Source: Alphaproteobacteria bacterium (GTDB taxonomy: Bacteria; Pseudomonadota; Alphaproteobacteria; Rhodobacterales; Rhodobacteraceae). Taken from it: a DNA stretch of 37,859 nt. Made by a program: the position numbers and the translations under genes. Below are positions 1 to 8,255 of the stretch, one piece after another. The stretch is from assembly GCA_030424645.1 (NCBI GenBank), contig JAUHWP010000018.1, positions 1-37,859 on the forward strand, given 5' to 3'. The notes beneath the pieces are model-generated. The model was not told the DNA's origin, searched no databases, and worked only from the letters and a program-made list of their open reading frames with translations. Position 1 is the first letter of the stretch. Each line of letters starts with the position of its first letter.

Positions 1-122
1 ACGGGCGGGCAAGGCTGGGGTTCGTTCGATCGCTGCGGTGCATTCGGCGGTGGCTTCGGCCAAACAAGGCGGGTTATGGCAGGATGCCCGCCCGCTCATG
101 TTACGCTAAAACGTTCCGGGCT
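1..122. other. window edge, no supported gene
   Basis: This is the stretch downstream of the broken LacI gene. A short minus-strand open frame begins with ATG at 99 and runs off the left edge (33 codons visible). It has no clear ribosome binding site and no family resemblance I can recognise. It could be the start of a gene read leftwards or plain spacer. Confidence 0.3.
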
Positions 123-1167
123 TCATGCTTTCGGTCGCAGCGTTCCGCGTTCAACCACCATGCATGCGGACTTTCGCACCTCGGGGGCGCGGTCGGGGTT
201 CTTCAGCATGTCCTCGACCAGATCCACCGAGGCCGTGATGATCCGTTCGATCGGCTGATGTATGGTGGTCAGGTCGATGCTTTGCCAGCGGGCCATCTTC
301 AACTCGTTCAACCCGATGATGCCGATATCGCGGCCCGGCTCCAGCCCGTGATCCTTCAACGCCGACCATGCGCCGATGGACAAGCCGTCGTCGCCGCAGA
401 AATAGGCCTGGGCGGGATCATGTTCCAACTGGCGCAACATCTCGGCCCGTCCTGCCCCGAACGAATAAGCGCCGGCGAATGAGCTTGTGAAACCGATGCG
501 GGTGTGTCTGGCGATTTCTTCCCCGAACCCCAAAAAAGCGGTCCTGCGCGGATGTCGCTTCTTCGGGACCGCCCAGATAGGTCAGTTTTTCATATTCCTG
601 TGCGATCAGTTCGCGCGCTGCAATCCGGCCGCACTCCACGTTGTCGATGCCCACCACATGGACGTCCGGCATTGCGCTGAAACGTCCGAACGTATGCACC
701 ACCGGGACACCCGCATCGTGAAAGGCCCTGGAAAAACTCGGCGGCAGGGTCGAGGACGCAACGACCACCGCATCCACCGAATACTGGCGCAGCATTCTTA
801 CCGAATTTGTCGGCTCTTTCTCGTCGGTCAGGTTGACGATCAGGGGGCGCAACCCGCGTTCCTGCAAGGTGCGGGTAAACTGATCGAATATCTCAAGGAA
901 GATGGGGTTTTGAAAGTTGTCTGAAATCAGGCCAATCAGTTTGGTGCGCCCGGTGGTGAGCGATGACGCCAGCGCATTGTGGCTGTAGCCCTGTTCCTGG
1001 GCGGCGCGTTCGACCTTTTCCCGGGTTTTCTGCGATACCGAAGCCCCCTTGGTGAAGGTGCGTGAAACTGCCGAGCGGGAAACGCCTGCAAGTTCTGCAA
1101 CGTCCCTGAGCGTGACACTTGCCAGATCTATCCCCCAATCCGCCTTGGTTATGCCCGAGCGATGCAA
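123..1167 (-). pseudogene. LacI-family transcriptional regulator, frameshifted
   Basis: The two parts together form a full-length LacI/GalR repressor. The N-terminal part (418-1167) has the helix-turn-helix TLRDVAELAGVSRSAVSRTF near residues 18-37, then the hinge and the first lobe of the periplasmic-binding-like effector domain. The C-terminal part (123 to about 533) continues the second lobe, with features such as YFCGDDGLSIGAW and the family-typical IGIIGLNE. The reading frame breaks at a run of six A and four C at 528-537 (T6G4 on the coding strand). Removing one G restores ...RFFGFGEEIARH. No ATG lies in frame ahead of the HTH, so the start is unsure; TTG at 1167 is the best visible candidate. 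The gene is either inactivated or carries a sequencing or assembly error. Members of this family usually control sugar uptake genes, but no sugar operon adjoins it here, so its target is unknown. Confidence 0.85.
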
Positions 1168-1187
1168 CCAGATCTCTGTTTTTACAT

Positions 1188-1216
1188 GATATAGTGGCGA
1201 TTCAATCCGTTATATC
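1188..1216. promoter_or_regulatory. weak inverted repeat upstream of LacI gene
   Basis: GATATA (1188-1193) and TATATC (1211-1216) form a 6-bp inverted repeat with a 17-base spacer. It lies about 20 bases upstream of the presumed LacI start, in the 251-bp divergent gap before the phospholipase D-like gene. It could be an autoregulatory or promoter element. The arms are short and AT-rich, so chance is a fair alternative. Confidence 0.25.
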
Positions 1217-1418
1217 GACCCAAATAGGGGAAACGGGTAGAAAGCCACGCAGTTTGCGCGCAAGCCCGGTCAGTGGCGCGCGGCGCGGATCGGCGCGGGC
1301 GCGGTCTTGGACCCGCCACCCGCACCGTCCATTCGATACGCCTGCACGATCTGGAATGGGCGAGTTGTCCACGCAAGTTTCTCTATACAGGTGGAAGGCG
1401 GCCCCATAACGTATACCT

Positions 1419-2969
1419 ATGAAGAGGTTTCTTGGTCGTGTAGTGAAAAGTGTTGCCGCGCTGGCTGTTGTGATCTTGCTTGCGCGTTTCCTGTTCCCTT
1501 TACCGGATATATCGCAGCGCCCGTTCAGCCGGGCTGTGCCGTTCGATGCGGCGACAACCTTGGGCGCGCGTGTCAGTGCCGCAAATGATGCACATCCCGG
1601 CAAAAGCGGTGTGATACCGCTTCAGAACGGACATGATGCCATTGCAAGCCGGCTGGCACTGATCAATGCGGCCGAGCGATCCATCGACGCCCAATACTAT
1701 ATCTGGCACGACGACATCTCGGGTATTCTGATGCTTGAGGCTTTGTTGAACGCGGCCAGGCGCGGTGTAAGTGTGCGGTTGCTGCTGGATGACAACGGCG
1801 TGCCGGGGCTGGACGGGTTCATGGCGGCCCTGAACGCGCAGGACGGCTTTCAGATACGGCTGTTCAACCCATCGACCATCCGTCGGCCGAAGCTTCTGGG
1901 GTATTCCTTCGATTTCTTTCGCATGAACCGTCGAATGCACAACAAGTCCCTGATTGTCGACGGGGCCGTGGCGATCATCGGGGGGCGCAACATCGGGGAC
2001 GAGTATTTCGAAGTTGGCGATGACAACTTCTATGTCGACATGGACGTGCTGGTGGCGGGAACCGTGGTGGGCGATACCGCGGCGGTGTTTGATGACTATT
2101 GGAACAGCCAGTCGGTGTTCGGGGTCGAGACCGTCATCGACGGGGTGGGCGATATCGGGGCCTTTCAGTCCCGCGTTTCGCAGGTGCACAACGACGATCA
2201 CGCGACACCTTTTCTGACCCAGTCCGATGTCAGCGCCACGGAATACGCCGACGGCAGCAAAGCGCTGGAATGGACTGACGTGCAGTTGGTGGCTGATGAT
2301 CCGGTGAAGGGTTTGGGCATCGCCACGCGTGACCAGCTTATGATCACCCGGCTTGGCAATATCCTGGGCGAGGTCGAGCAACGCCTTGACCTGGTGTCGG
2401 CCTATTTCGTTCCGGGCCGGAACGGGACCCGGTGGTTCACCGATCTTGCCGAAGACGGCAAGGACGTTCGCATTCTGACCAACGCCCTGAACACCACGGA
2501 TGTGTTGATGGTCCATGCCGGATACACCAAGTACCGGACCGACCTTCTGCGGGCTGGGGTCCGTTTGTATGAACTCAAGCTGCGCGGCGGCGGATCGTCA
2601 GAGGCCAATTTGCAAACCATGCCGTTCGGTCTGTCCGGGGCAAGTCTGCACGCCAAGACCTTCGCTGTGGACGGGAAACGGGTCTTCATCGGGTCGTTCA
2701 ACTTCGACCCCCGGTCCGCGACCCTGAATTGTGAAATGGGGTTCCTGATCGACAGCCCGACCATCGCCCGCCGCATCAGCACCGGTTTCGATGGCCCGTT
2801 GCAAGCGGTCAGCTATCAACCCGAGCTGACATCGGAAGGCGACCTGATCTGGCAGGAAAAGAACGAAAACGGGCAAGCGACCCTGCACAAGGACGAACCC
2901 GGCGCGACTTCTTTTCAGCGGGTCGCGTTTTTTGTTCTTGGGCTTTTACCAATCGAGTGGATGCTTTGA
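1419..2969 (+). CDS. phospholipase D-like / cardiolipin synthase-like membrane protein
   Basis: This 516-residue protein has an N-terminal hydrophobic anchor (about residues 9-28) and two HKD motifs of the phospholipase D superfamily. The first is HNKSLIVDGAVAIIGGRN, with H174, K176 and D181. The second is LHAKTFAVDGKRVFIGSFN, with H411, K413 and D418. Both catalytic triads are intact, so an active phosphodiesterase or phosphatidyltransferase is expected, acting at or outside the inner membrane. The family includes cardiolipin synthases and secreted phospholipases, and sequence alone does not decide between them. The C-terminus is again hydrophobic (VAFFVLGLLPIEW). The ATG at 1419 follows a purine-rich stretch but no ideal Shine-Dalgarno. 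The HdeD-like gene starts 30 bases downstream on the same strand and may be co-transcribed. Confidence 0.88.
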   Translation: MKRFLGRVVKSVAALAVVILLARFLFPLPDISQRPFSRAVPFDAATTLGARVSAANDAHPGKSGVIPLQNGHDAIASRLALINAAERSIDAQYYIWHDDISGILMLEALLNAARRGVSVRLLLDDNGVPGLDGFMAALNAQDGFQIRLFNPSTIRRPKLLGYSFDFFRMNRRMHNKSLIVDGAVAIIGGRNIGDEYFEVGDDNFYVDMDVLVAGTVVGDTAAVFDDYWNSQSVFGVETVIDGVGDIGAFQSRVSQVHNDDHATPFLTQSDVSATEYADGSKALEWTDVQLVADDPVKGLGIATRDQLMITRLGNILGEVEQRLDLVSAYFVPGRNGTRWFTDLAEDGKDVRILTNALNTTDVLMVHAGYTKYRTDLLRAGVRLYELKLRGGGSSEANLQTMPFGLSGASLHAKTFAVDGKRVFIGSFNFDPRSATLNCEMGFLIDSPTIARRISTGFDGPLQAVSYQPELTSEGDLIWQEKNENGQATLHKDEPGATSFQRVAFFVLGLLPIEWML

Positions 2970-2999
2970 AAACTGGTTTGTCGTTGAAAGGGTAGCACT

Positions 3000-3527
3000 A
3001 TGAAACATTGGATTCTTTGGATGATCGCCGGCGTGATCTCGATTGTCGGTGGGTTTTTCGCACTGGCCAACCCGCTGGCAGCTTCGCTGACCGCCGAGAT
3101 ACTCGTTGGCTGGTCCTTCGTTCTGATCGGCTTGATCGTCGGGGTCCTGGCCTTTCCCGACCAGGGCTGGGGTGCGCGCATCTTCCTGCTGTTGTTCGCG
3201 CTGCTGTTCCTGCTGTTGGGGATCAGCCTGCTGGCCAACCCGCTGCAAGGGCTGCTGGCGCTGACTTACACGATAGCGATCCTGCTACTGATGGCCGGGG
3301 TGTTTCGGCTGTTCCTGGCATTCCGGGCCGAGTTCAGACCGTTTCGCTGGGTCATGATCATTTCCGCAGCCCTGTCGATCGTGTTGGCACTGATGATCTT
3401 CTCGAACTTTCCGCAGGCGGCCGCGGTGGTCCTGGGGATATATCTGGCGATCGAACTGATTTCGAATGGCGTGTCGTTGATCGTCATCGCCTTGGCGCGC
3501 AAGTCGATCATCAACGAGCTGGGTTAG
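3000..3527 (+). CDS. HdeD-like (DUF308) integral membrane protein
   Basis: This 175-residue, very hydrophobic protein has about six predicted membrane spans. They are arranged as repeated two-span units (for example the segments near residues 4-24, 31-52 and 58-78, then three more). The pattern, including the opening WILWMIAGVISIVGGFFALANP, matches HdeD/DUF308 membrane proteins, which are linked to acid resistance in E. coli but are of unclear function elsewhere. The ATG at 3000 has AAAGGG about 8 bases upstream. It follows the phospholipase D-like gene closely, suggesting a shared membrane or envelope-stress role; that link is inference. Confidence 0.85.
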   Translation: MKHWILWMIAGVISIVGGFFALANPLAASLTAEILVGWSFVLIGLIVGVLAFPDQGWGARIFLLLFALLFLLLGISLLANPLQGLLALTYTIAILLLMAGVFRLFLAFRAEFRPFRWVMIISAALSIVLALMIFSNFPQAAAVVLGIYLAIELISNGVSLIVIALARKSIINELG

Positions 3528-3544
3528 GGCATATCAGGATCAGG

Positions 3545-3577
3545 AACAGGGTCAGGCGTGGCAGCCGAACCCTGTTT
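3545..3577. terminator. bidirectional terminator between hdeD-like gene and nanA
   Basis: AACAGGGT (3545-3552) pairs with ACCCTGTT (3569-3576), and the loop contains a further GGC/GCC pairing. T residues follow on the plus side, and a short T/C tract follows on the minus side. It lies between two convergent genes, as expected for a shared terminator. Confidence 0.6.
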
Positions 3578-3607
3578 CCGCTTCAGCGAGAGCCTGTCGC
3601 GGTCGGA

Positions 3608-4504
3608 TCAGGGGATCCAGCGTTTGACTTCGGGATCGTCCAGCATTGCGTGCAGGTCGGGTATGGCGGCCTTCGACAGCACGCTGAACGGTGCCCGGCA
3701 GGGACCGCAATCCACCCCGAGATGTTGCAACGACAGCTTGACCCCCGGCATGACGCCCAGGCGGAACAGCACCGTGACATAGTTCCGGGATATCGTCTGA
3801 AGGTTGCATGCACGCGCCACATCGCCCGCCTGCATTGCGGCGTCCAGCGCGGTGTAAAGCTTGCCAAGCACATTGTATGTCGAGCCGATCCCGCCGTCCG
3901 CACCTGACAGTGCGCCGGTCATGAACGCCTCGTCCGAGCCGAAATAGATCAGCTTGTTCGGGTGGTGTTGGCGCAGTTGGGCAAGGATGAACAGGTTCAT
4001 GCTGGAAAACTTGATGCCACCCACGCCCGGCAGCTCGATGATCGCTGAAAGCTCCTCCAGCGTCGATTCCCGTCCGATCCGTCCGGGCACCTCGTACACG
4101 ATCAGCGGCAGGTCGGTAGAGGCGGCGAGTGCCTTGTAATAGCTGAGTATTTCTGTGCCGGTAAATTTGTAGGAATGGGGTGGCAAAGCTGACAACGCAT
4201 CATACCCAAGCCGCTGTGCATTCTTTGCCAACCGGATGGAATCGCGCAGGGACGGCTGGCCGATATGGGCGATCAGCTTTGCACCGCTGCCCTTGGCGGC
4301 ATCCAGGACGATCCCTTGCTGCTCGGCCAGTTCGTCGGTCGACATCAAGCCGGACTCACCGGTGCTGCCCCCCACATACAACCCCGTCAAACCTTGCCGC
4401 AGGTTATAATCGACAATGTTGCGCTGACGTGCCTCGTCCAGATCCTCGTGGTCTGAAAATCCGGTCAGAAGCGCGGAATACATCCCCTTCAAGTCAGTAG
4501 TCAT
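3608..4504 (-). CDS. nanA: N-acetylneuraminate lyase
   Basis: This 298-residue TIM-barrel aldolase of the DapA/NanA family cleaves N-acetylneuraminate to N-acetylmannosamine and pyruvate in the cytoplasm. The substrate-carboxylate motif GSTGE is at residues 46-50, the catalytic Tyr at 137 (VYEVP) and the Schiff-base Lys at 165 (GGIKFSS). The NanA-type sugar-binding block, with D191, E192 and S208 in GADGGIGSTYN, is also present. These positions coincide with those known for E. coli NanA and favour NanA over dihydrodipicolinate synthase. The start at ATG 4504 is chosen because GAGGA lies 8 bases upstream; a longer upstream open frame has no such signal. It is divergent from nanR and the TRAP/nanE/nanK genes, with a palindromic site in between, so control by NanR is likely. 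Confidence 0.95.
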   Translation of the reverse strand: MTTDLKGMYSALLTGFSDHEDLDEARQRNIVDYNLRQGLTGLYVGGSTGESGLMSTDELAEQQGIVLDAAKGSGAKLIAHIGQPSLRDSIRLAKNAQRLGYDALSALPPHSYKFTGTEILSYYKALAASTDLPLIVYEVPGRIGRESTLEELSAIIELPGVGGIKFSSMNLFILAQLRQHHPNKLIYFGSDEAFMTGALSGADGGIGSTYNVLGKLYTALDAAMQAGDVARACNLQTISRNYVTVLFRLGVMPGVKLSLQHLGVDCGPCRAPFSVLSKAAIPDLHAMLDDPEVKRWIP

Positions 4505-4597
4505 ATGAGTTTCCTCGGGTTTTTGGGTTGTGACGGCGAATTGGGTGCCGATATCTTGCGGCGATACCTGGGGTTTGAATAGAGCAATTCGACGCCG

Positions 4598-4639
4598 TGG
4601 TAAAGTATGGTTTGACAATAATCTGATTTGGCTTTACCA
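4598..4639. promoter_or_regulatory. candidate NanR operator in nanA-nanR intergenic region
   Basis: TGGTAAAG (4598-4605) and CTTTACCA (4632-4639) form a perfect 8-bp inverted repeat with a 26-base spacer. It lies inside the 166-bp gap between divergent nanA and nanR. A TTGACA-like -35 element for the nanR direction sits at 4612-4617 between the arms. The TGGT/ACCA half-site style fits GntR-family regulators in general. Direct evidence of binding is absent, and the spacer is long, so looping or two separate dimers would be needed. Confidence 0.55.
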
Positions 4640-4670
4640 AAACGCCAGTCAGTGGATCGGAGGAGCCCAC

Positions 4671-5393
4671 GTGATTCAAAACAACAAGGATATGCAGGCC
4701 GGAAAGGCCAAAGGCGCGGCGTTGGAGATTGCAACCGCGCTGGAAGACCGCATTCAGTCCGGTGGGATTGCCGTCGGGGATCCTCTGCCGACGGAACGGG
4801 CCTTGTGCGAAGAGTTTGCAACCTCGCGCCCGACGGTGCGCGAAGCGATGCTGCTTTTGCGGGGCAGGGGGTATGTCAGCCTGGAAACCGGCCACCGGCC
4901 ACGGGCCACGAAGCCGACGCTGGACGGGATCCTGACCTCGGCCGCCAGCCATATCTCGAACTTGCTGGGCGATGCGGAAAGCGGCGCGCATCTTGAACAG
5001 ATGCGCCAGTTCGTGGAAGCCGGCGCCGCGCGGATCGCTGCGGGAAATGCCACGTCCATTCAACTGCACCAGATCCGCGCAGCACTGGAGTGCAACCGCG
5101 AAAGCATCGACACGGATCGTTTCGCCGAAAGCGATATTGCCTTTCACCGTGCAATCGTTGCCGTGGTCGGGAACCCGATCATATTGAAACTGCACGATAT
5201 GTTCGTCAGCACGATGCTTGCGAACCGTCCCAACCGTTCGGTGTTCGGCGGTTCGGATCAGACATCGTATGACGAACACCTGGCGATTTACGATGCCATC
5301 GTCGCGGGGGATGCGATGCGGGCGGCAGAATTGACGGATCAACACCTGATGCGGTCCTACCGGTCAAGACTGGCGGGTGCTGGCACGGAGTAG
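4671..5393 (+). CDS. nanR: GntR-family (FadR/FCD subfamily) regulator, probable sialic acid repressor
   Basis: This 240-residue regulator has an N-terminal winged helix of GntR type (residues about 15-75), with the typical blocks PLPTERALCEEF and SRPTVREAMLLLRGRGYV. A C-terminal all-helical FCD effector domain follows. The FCD metal-site residues D155, H159, H203 and H225 are all visible (ESDIAFHRAI, DEHLAIYDAI, TDQHLMRSY). The start is GTG at 4671, because GGAGGAG ends 5 bases upstream; the open frame extends further upstream but without such a signal. It is the first gene of the run nanR-siaPQM-nanE-nanK and is divergent from nanA. Context therefore makes it the likely repressor that responds to Neu5Ac or ManNAc-6-P. 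The symbol rests on context as much as on sequence. Confidence 0.85.
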   Translation: MIQNNKDMQAGKAKGAALEIATALEDRIQSGGIAVGDPLPTERALCEEFATSRPTVREAMLLLRGRGYVSLETGHRPRATKPTLDGILTSAASHISNLLGDAESGAHLEQMRQFVEAGAARIAAGNATSIQLHQIRAALECNRESIDTDRFAESDIAFHRAIVAVVGNPIILKLHDMFVSTMLANRPNRSVFGGSDQTSYDEHLAIYDAIVAGDAMRAAELTDQHLMRSYRSRLAGAGTE

Positions 5394-5466
5394 TTGGGCG
5401 TTTTGGCCTGCGGCCAGCAATGCCCTGACGATCAGACATTCAATCACAACAGCGAGGAGAAATATC

Positions 5467-6429
5467 ATGATGCTGAAACAGATTGTCGGAGGCGCCATTG
5501 CGAGCCTTATGCTGGCCGGCGCGGCCAGCGCGGAAAAAGAACTGACCTTCGGAACGCAAGAGAACGAGGCATCACCCATGTATCAGGGGATGCTGGCGAT
5601 GAACGAGGCGCTTCAGGACATCTCGGGGGGCGAGATGTCGCTGAAGCTGTTCCCGTCGTCGACACTGGGTGATTTCAAGGCGATGGTGGCCCAGACACAG
5701 GCGGGCGAATTGGACCTGGTGATGACCGGCTACCCGGACATGAGCTATATCATTCCAGAGCTGAAGCTGATCGGCGCCCCCTATGTCGTGTCCGACTTCT
5801 CGCACCTGAAAGACCTGATCGCCGGTGAGTTCGGCCAGAAGATGGACGCAGCATTCACCGTGCAGGGCGTGAAGGTGCTGGATGTCTGGTATCTGGGCAC
5901 CCGTCACACCACGTCGAACCGCCCGATCAACTCGCTTGAGGATATGAAGGGTTTGCGCCTGCGCACCCCGAACGTGCCCTTCCTGATCGCCTATGCCGAA
6001 AACACCGGTGCGTCGCCCGCGCCGGTTGCCTTCGCCGAGGTCTATCTGGCGCTGCAGACCAACCAGGTCGATGCCGAGGAAAACCCCCTTCCGACCATCG
6101 AAGCGATGAAGTTCTACGAGGTGCAGGACTATATCGCGCTGACCGGGCATTTCGTCGCCTCGTCGGCCATTCAGGTCGGAACGCAAACCTGGGACAGCCT
6201 GTCGGATCAGGAAAAGGCCTGGCTGCAAGAGGCGATCGCAAAAGGTGGCGAGGTTGCCAACAAGATCGTCATGGACAAGGAAGAAAGCCTGATTGCCGAG
6301 TTCGAGGCCAAGGGCCTGACCATCACGCGGCCTGACACCGGCCCGTTCCGGGATGCGATGCAGCCTTACTATGACGAACTGGAAGCCGAGTTTGGCGAAG
6401 GCAGCATTTCGGCGTTGTTCAAGAAATAA
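5467..6429 (+). CDS. siaP: TRAP transporter sialic acid-binding periplasmic protein (DctP/SiaP)
   Basis: This 320-residue substrate-binding protein has a signal peptide ending in AGAASA near residue 22. It is strikingly like known SiaP proteins, with the blocks GTRHTTSNRPIN (residues 145-156), LRLRTPNVP (Arg166) and VYLALQTNQVDAEENPL. In SiaP an Arg in the LRLR-PN block binds the carboxylate of sialic acid. The end (TRPDTGPFRDAMQPYY) also matches the family. ATG at 5467 is preferred because GAGGAG lies 7 bases upstream; a second Met follows immediately at 5470. It captures Neu5Ac in the periplasm for SiaQM. A strong hairpin follows the stop codon before siaQ. Confidence 0.93.
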   Translation: MMLKQIVGGAIASLMLAGAASAEKELTFGTQENEASPMYQGMLAMNEALQDISGGEMSLKLFPSSTLGDFKAMVAQTQAGELDLVMTGYPDMSYIIPELKLIGAPYVVSDFSHLKDLIAGEFGQKMDAAFTVQGVKVLDVWYLGTRHTTSNRPINSLEDMKGLRLRTPNVPFLIAYAENTGASPAPVAFAEVYLALQTNQVDAEENPLPTIEAMKFYEVQDYIALTGHFVASSAIQVGTQTWDSLSDQEKAWLQEAIAKGGEVANKIVMDKEESLIAEFEAKGLTITRPDTGPFRDAMQPYYDELEAEFGEGSISALFKK

Positions 6430-6435
6430 ACCACG

Positions 6436-6459
6436 GGCGCGGGCTGTCTGGCCCGCGCC
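6436..6459 (+). terminator. intra-operon hairpin between siaP and siaQ
   Basis: GGCGCGGGC (6436-6444) and GCCCGCGCC (6451-6459) give a perfect 9-bp stem with a 6-base loop. It begins six bases after the siaP stop. There is only a short, interrupted T tract, so it is more likely a partial terminator or an mRNA 3'-end stabiliser that keeps binding protein in excess over permease. That role is inferred from position. Confidence 0.65.
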
Positions 6460-6489
6460 TTCATCACACGGATCTTGGGGGCAGGGCGC

Positions 6490-6981
6490 ATGGACAGACA
6501 GCGAAGATACAGTGTCGAGGGCTGTGCCGCGACGGTGTTGTTTCTTGGGCTGATCACGGTGGTGCTGTTGCAGGTGTTCGGCCGGTCCGGCCTGTTCTCG
6601 GCCCCCGTCTGGACCGAGGAACTGGCCCGCTGGATCTGGGTCTGGATGGCCTTCATCGCCACCGGAGAGGCCGAGCGGCGCAACGTCCAGTTGCGCATGG
6701 GCGTATTCGTGGAATTCCTGCTGGGCAGGTCGCGTTTCGTTCTGTTCACCCTGATCGACCTTCTTTATCTGGCGATCACCTGCCACCTGCTTTGGATCGG
6801 CTATAAAACGGTGATGCGCACATGGAACAACGAAGCCGTGACGTTGCCGTTCTCGGATGCGGTGCTCTATGCCTCTTACCCGGTTGCGGCTGTGTTCATC
6901 ATATGGCGGGTGGCGGTGCGTATCCGGTGGCAACTGGTCAATCGGCGTCCCTTTGAATTCGGCGAGGGAGAGGCCCGATGA
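6490..6981 (+). CDS. siaQ: TRAP transporter small permease subunit (DctQ/SiaQ)
   Basis: This 163-residue membrane protein has about four spans and the DctQ signature region around WTEELARWIWVWMAFIATGEAERR, which marks the small TRAP subunit. It partners SiaM in the inner membrane for sodium-driven sialic acid import. ATG at 6490 is chosen; a TTG five codons upstream is possible, and GGGGGCAGGG lies just ahead. Its stop overlaps the siaM start by four bases (ATGA), so translation is probably coupled. siaQ and siaM are separate genes here rather than fused. Confidence 0.88.
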   Translation: MDRQRRYSVEGCAATVLFLGLITVVLLQVFGRSGLFSAPVWTEELARWIWVWMAFIATGEAERRNVQLRMGVFVEFLLGRSRFVLFTLIDLLYLAITCHLLWIGYKTVMRTWNNEAVTLPFSDAVLYASYPVAAVFIIWRVAVRIRWQLVNRRPFEFGEGEAR

Positions 6982-8252
6982 TCCTGATCGTTGTCTGTTC
7001 CACCTGGCTGTTCCTGGTGTTCGGCGGTGTGCCGATCGGGGTCGCCATGATCTTGGTTTCGGTCGGGTATTTCTATCACACCGGAATGGGCATGTCCTTT
7101 GCCGTGCAACGCATGGCAGACGGGCTGAACAGCTTTCCCATGCTTGCCGTCCCGCTTTTTCTGCTGGCTGCGGCCATCCTGAACTCGGCCGGGATCACCA
7201 ACCACCTGTTCGGATTCGCCCGCGCCCTGGTCGGACGGTTCACCGGCGGGTTGGGGCATGTGAACGTGCTGGCATCGTTGTTCTTCTCGGGCATGTCGGG
7301 GTCGGCGGTGGCGGATGCCGGCGGGCTTGGGAAGATGGAAATCAAGGCCATGCGCGATGCGGGCTATGACGACGAGTTTTCCGGGTCGGTCACGGCGGCA
7401 TCGTCGATGATCGGACCCCTGGTGCCACCGTCGATCACCATGGTGCTTTACGGCGTGATTTCGAACACCTCGATCGGCAAGCTGTTCCTGGGTGGTGTCG
7501 TGCCGGGGTTTCTGTGTGCGGGCGCGCTGATGGTGATGGTCTATGTGCTGGCAAAGCGGCGCGATTATCCCCGGGACGAGGTTCAGACCGGCGCCGAAGT
7601 GGGTCGCCTGTTCATCAAATCGTTCCCCGCGCTGTTGACCCCGCTGGTGATTGTCGGCGGCATCTTCAGCGGCTTGTTCTCGCCCACCGAAGCGGCCGCG
7701 GTGACGGTGCTTTATGCGATCCTGATTGATCTGGCATTCTATCGCGAACTGACATTCCGCCGGTTCTTCGACGCGGTATATGAAACCGCGGTGACATCGG
7801 CCTCGATCGGTACGATCATCGCGGGGGTGTCGGTGTTGGGCTTTGTCCTTGCGCGCGAGCAGGCCCCGCAGCAGATCGCAAGTTTCTTTCTGTCCTTCGT
7901 CGACAGCCCGCTGAGCTTTCTGATCGCCGTGAACCTGATGATCTTCGTGCTTGGCGCCTTTATCGAGTCGCTGGCGATCCTTCTGATCGTCGTGCCGGTT
8001 CTGATCCCCCTTGCGCTGGGCTTTGACATCGACCCCGTCCATTTCGGCATCATCGTGGTCCTGAACCTGATGATTTCGACCCTGACGCCACCGATGGGGA
8101 TGGCCCTGTTCGTTGTCGCGCAGGTGGGCGAGATCGAATATCACAAGCTGGCCCGCGCCATTCTTCCCTGGCTGATCCCGCCCCTGATCGTTCTGGCGCT
8201 GGTGTGCACCTTTCCGATCCTTGCCACCGGGCTTCCCGACCTGATGCAATAG
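6978..8252 (+). CDS. siaM: TRAP transporter large permease subunit (DctM/SiaM)
   Basis: This 424-residue protein with about 12 hydrophobic segments has typical DctM blocks. Examples are FFSGMSGSAVADAGGLGKMEIKAM near residues 95-118, VTAASSMIGPLVPPSI, and the late block LNLMISTLTPPMGMALFV. It forms the sodium-coupled translocation pathway for sialic acid together with SiaQ. The start overlaps the end of siaQ, and nanE begins three bases after the stop, so it sits in one tight operon. Substrate assignment rests on SiaP and the Nan enzymes around it. Confidence 0.93.
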   Translation: MILIVVCSTWLFLVFGGVPIGVAMILVSVGYFYHTGMGMSFAVQRMADGLNSFPMLAVPLFLLAAAILNSAGITNHLFGFARALVGRFTGGLGHVNVLASLFFSGMSGSAVADAGGLGKMEIKAMRDAGYDDEFSGSVTAASSMIGPLVPPSITMVLYGVISNTSIGKLFLGGVVPGFLCAGALMVMVYVLAKRRDYPRDEVQTGAEVGRLFIKSFPALLTPLVIVGGIFSGLFSPTEAAAVTVLYAILIDLAFYRELTFRRFFDAVYETAVTSASIGTIIAGVSVLGFVLAREQAPQQIASFFLSFVDSPLSFLIAVNLMIFVLGAFIESLAILLIVVPVLIPLALGFDIDPVHFGIIVVLNLMISTLTPPMGMALFVVAQVGEIEYHKLARAILPWLIPPLIVLALVCTFPILATGLPDLMQ

Positions 8253-8255
8253 ACC

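Noticed and set aside
528-537. Programmed ribosomal frameshifting to rescue the LacI gene
   Set aside because: A +1 shift would be needed, no stimulatory element is evident, and LacI regulators are not known to use it. Mutation or sequence error is simpler.
3008-3907. 299-codon plus-strand open frame over the HdeD-like gene and the nanA end
   Set aside because: It is out of frame with the clear membrane protein, Arg/Asp-rich and runs antisense into nanA.
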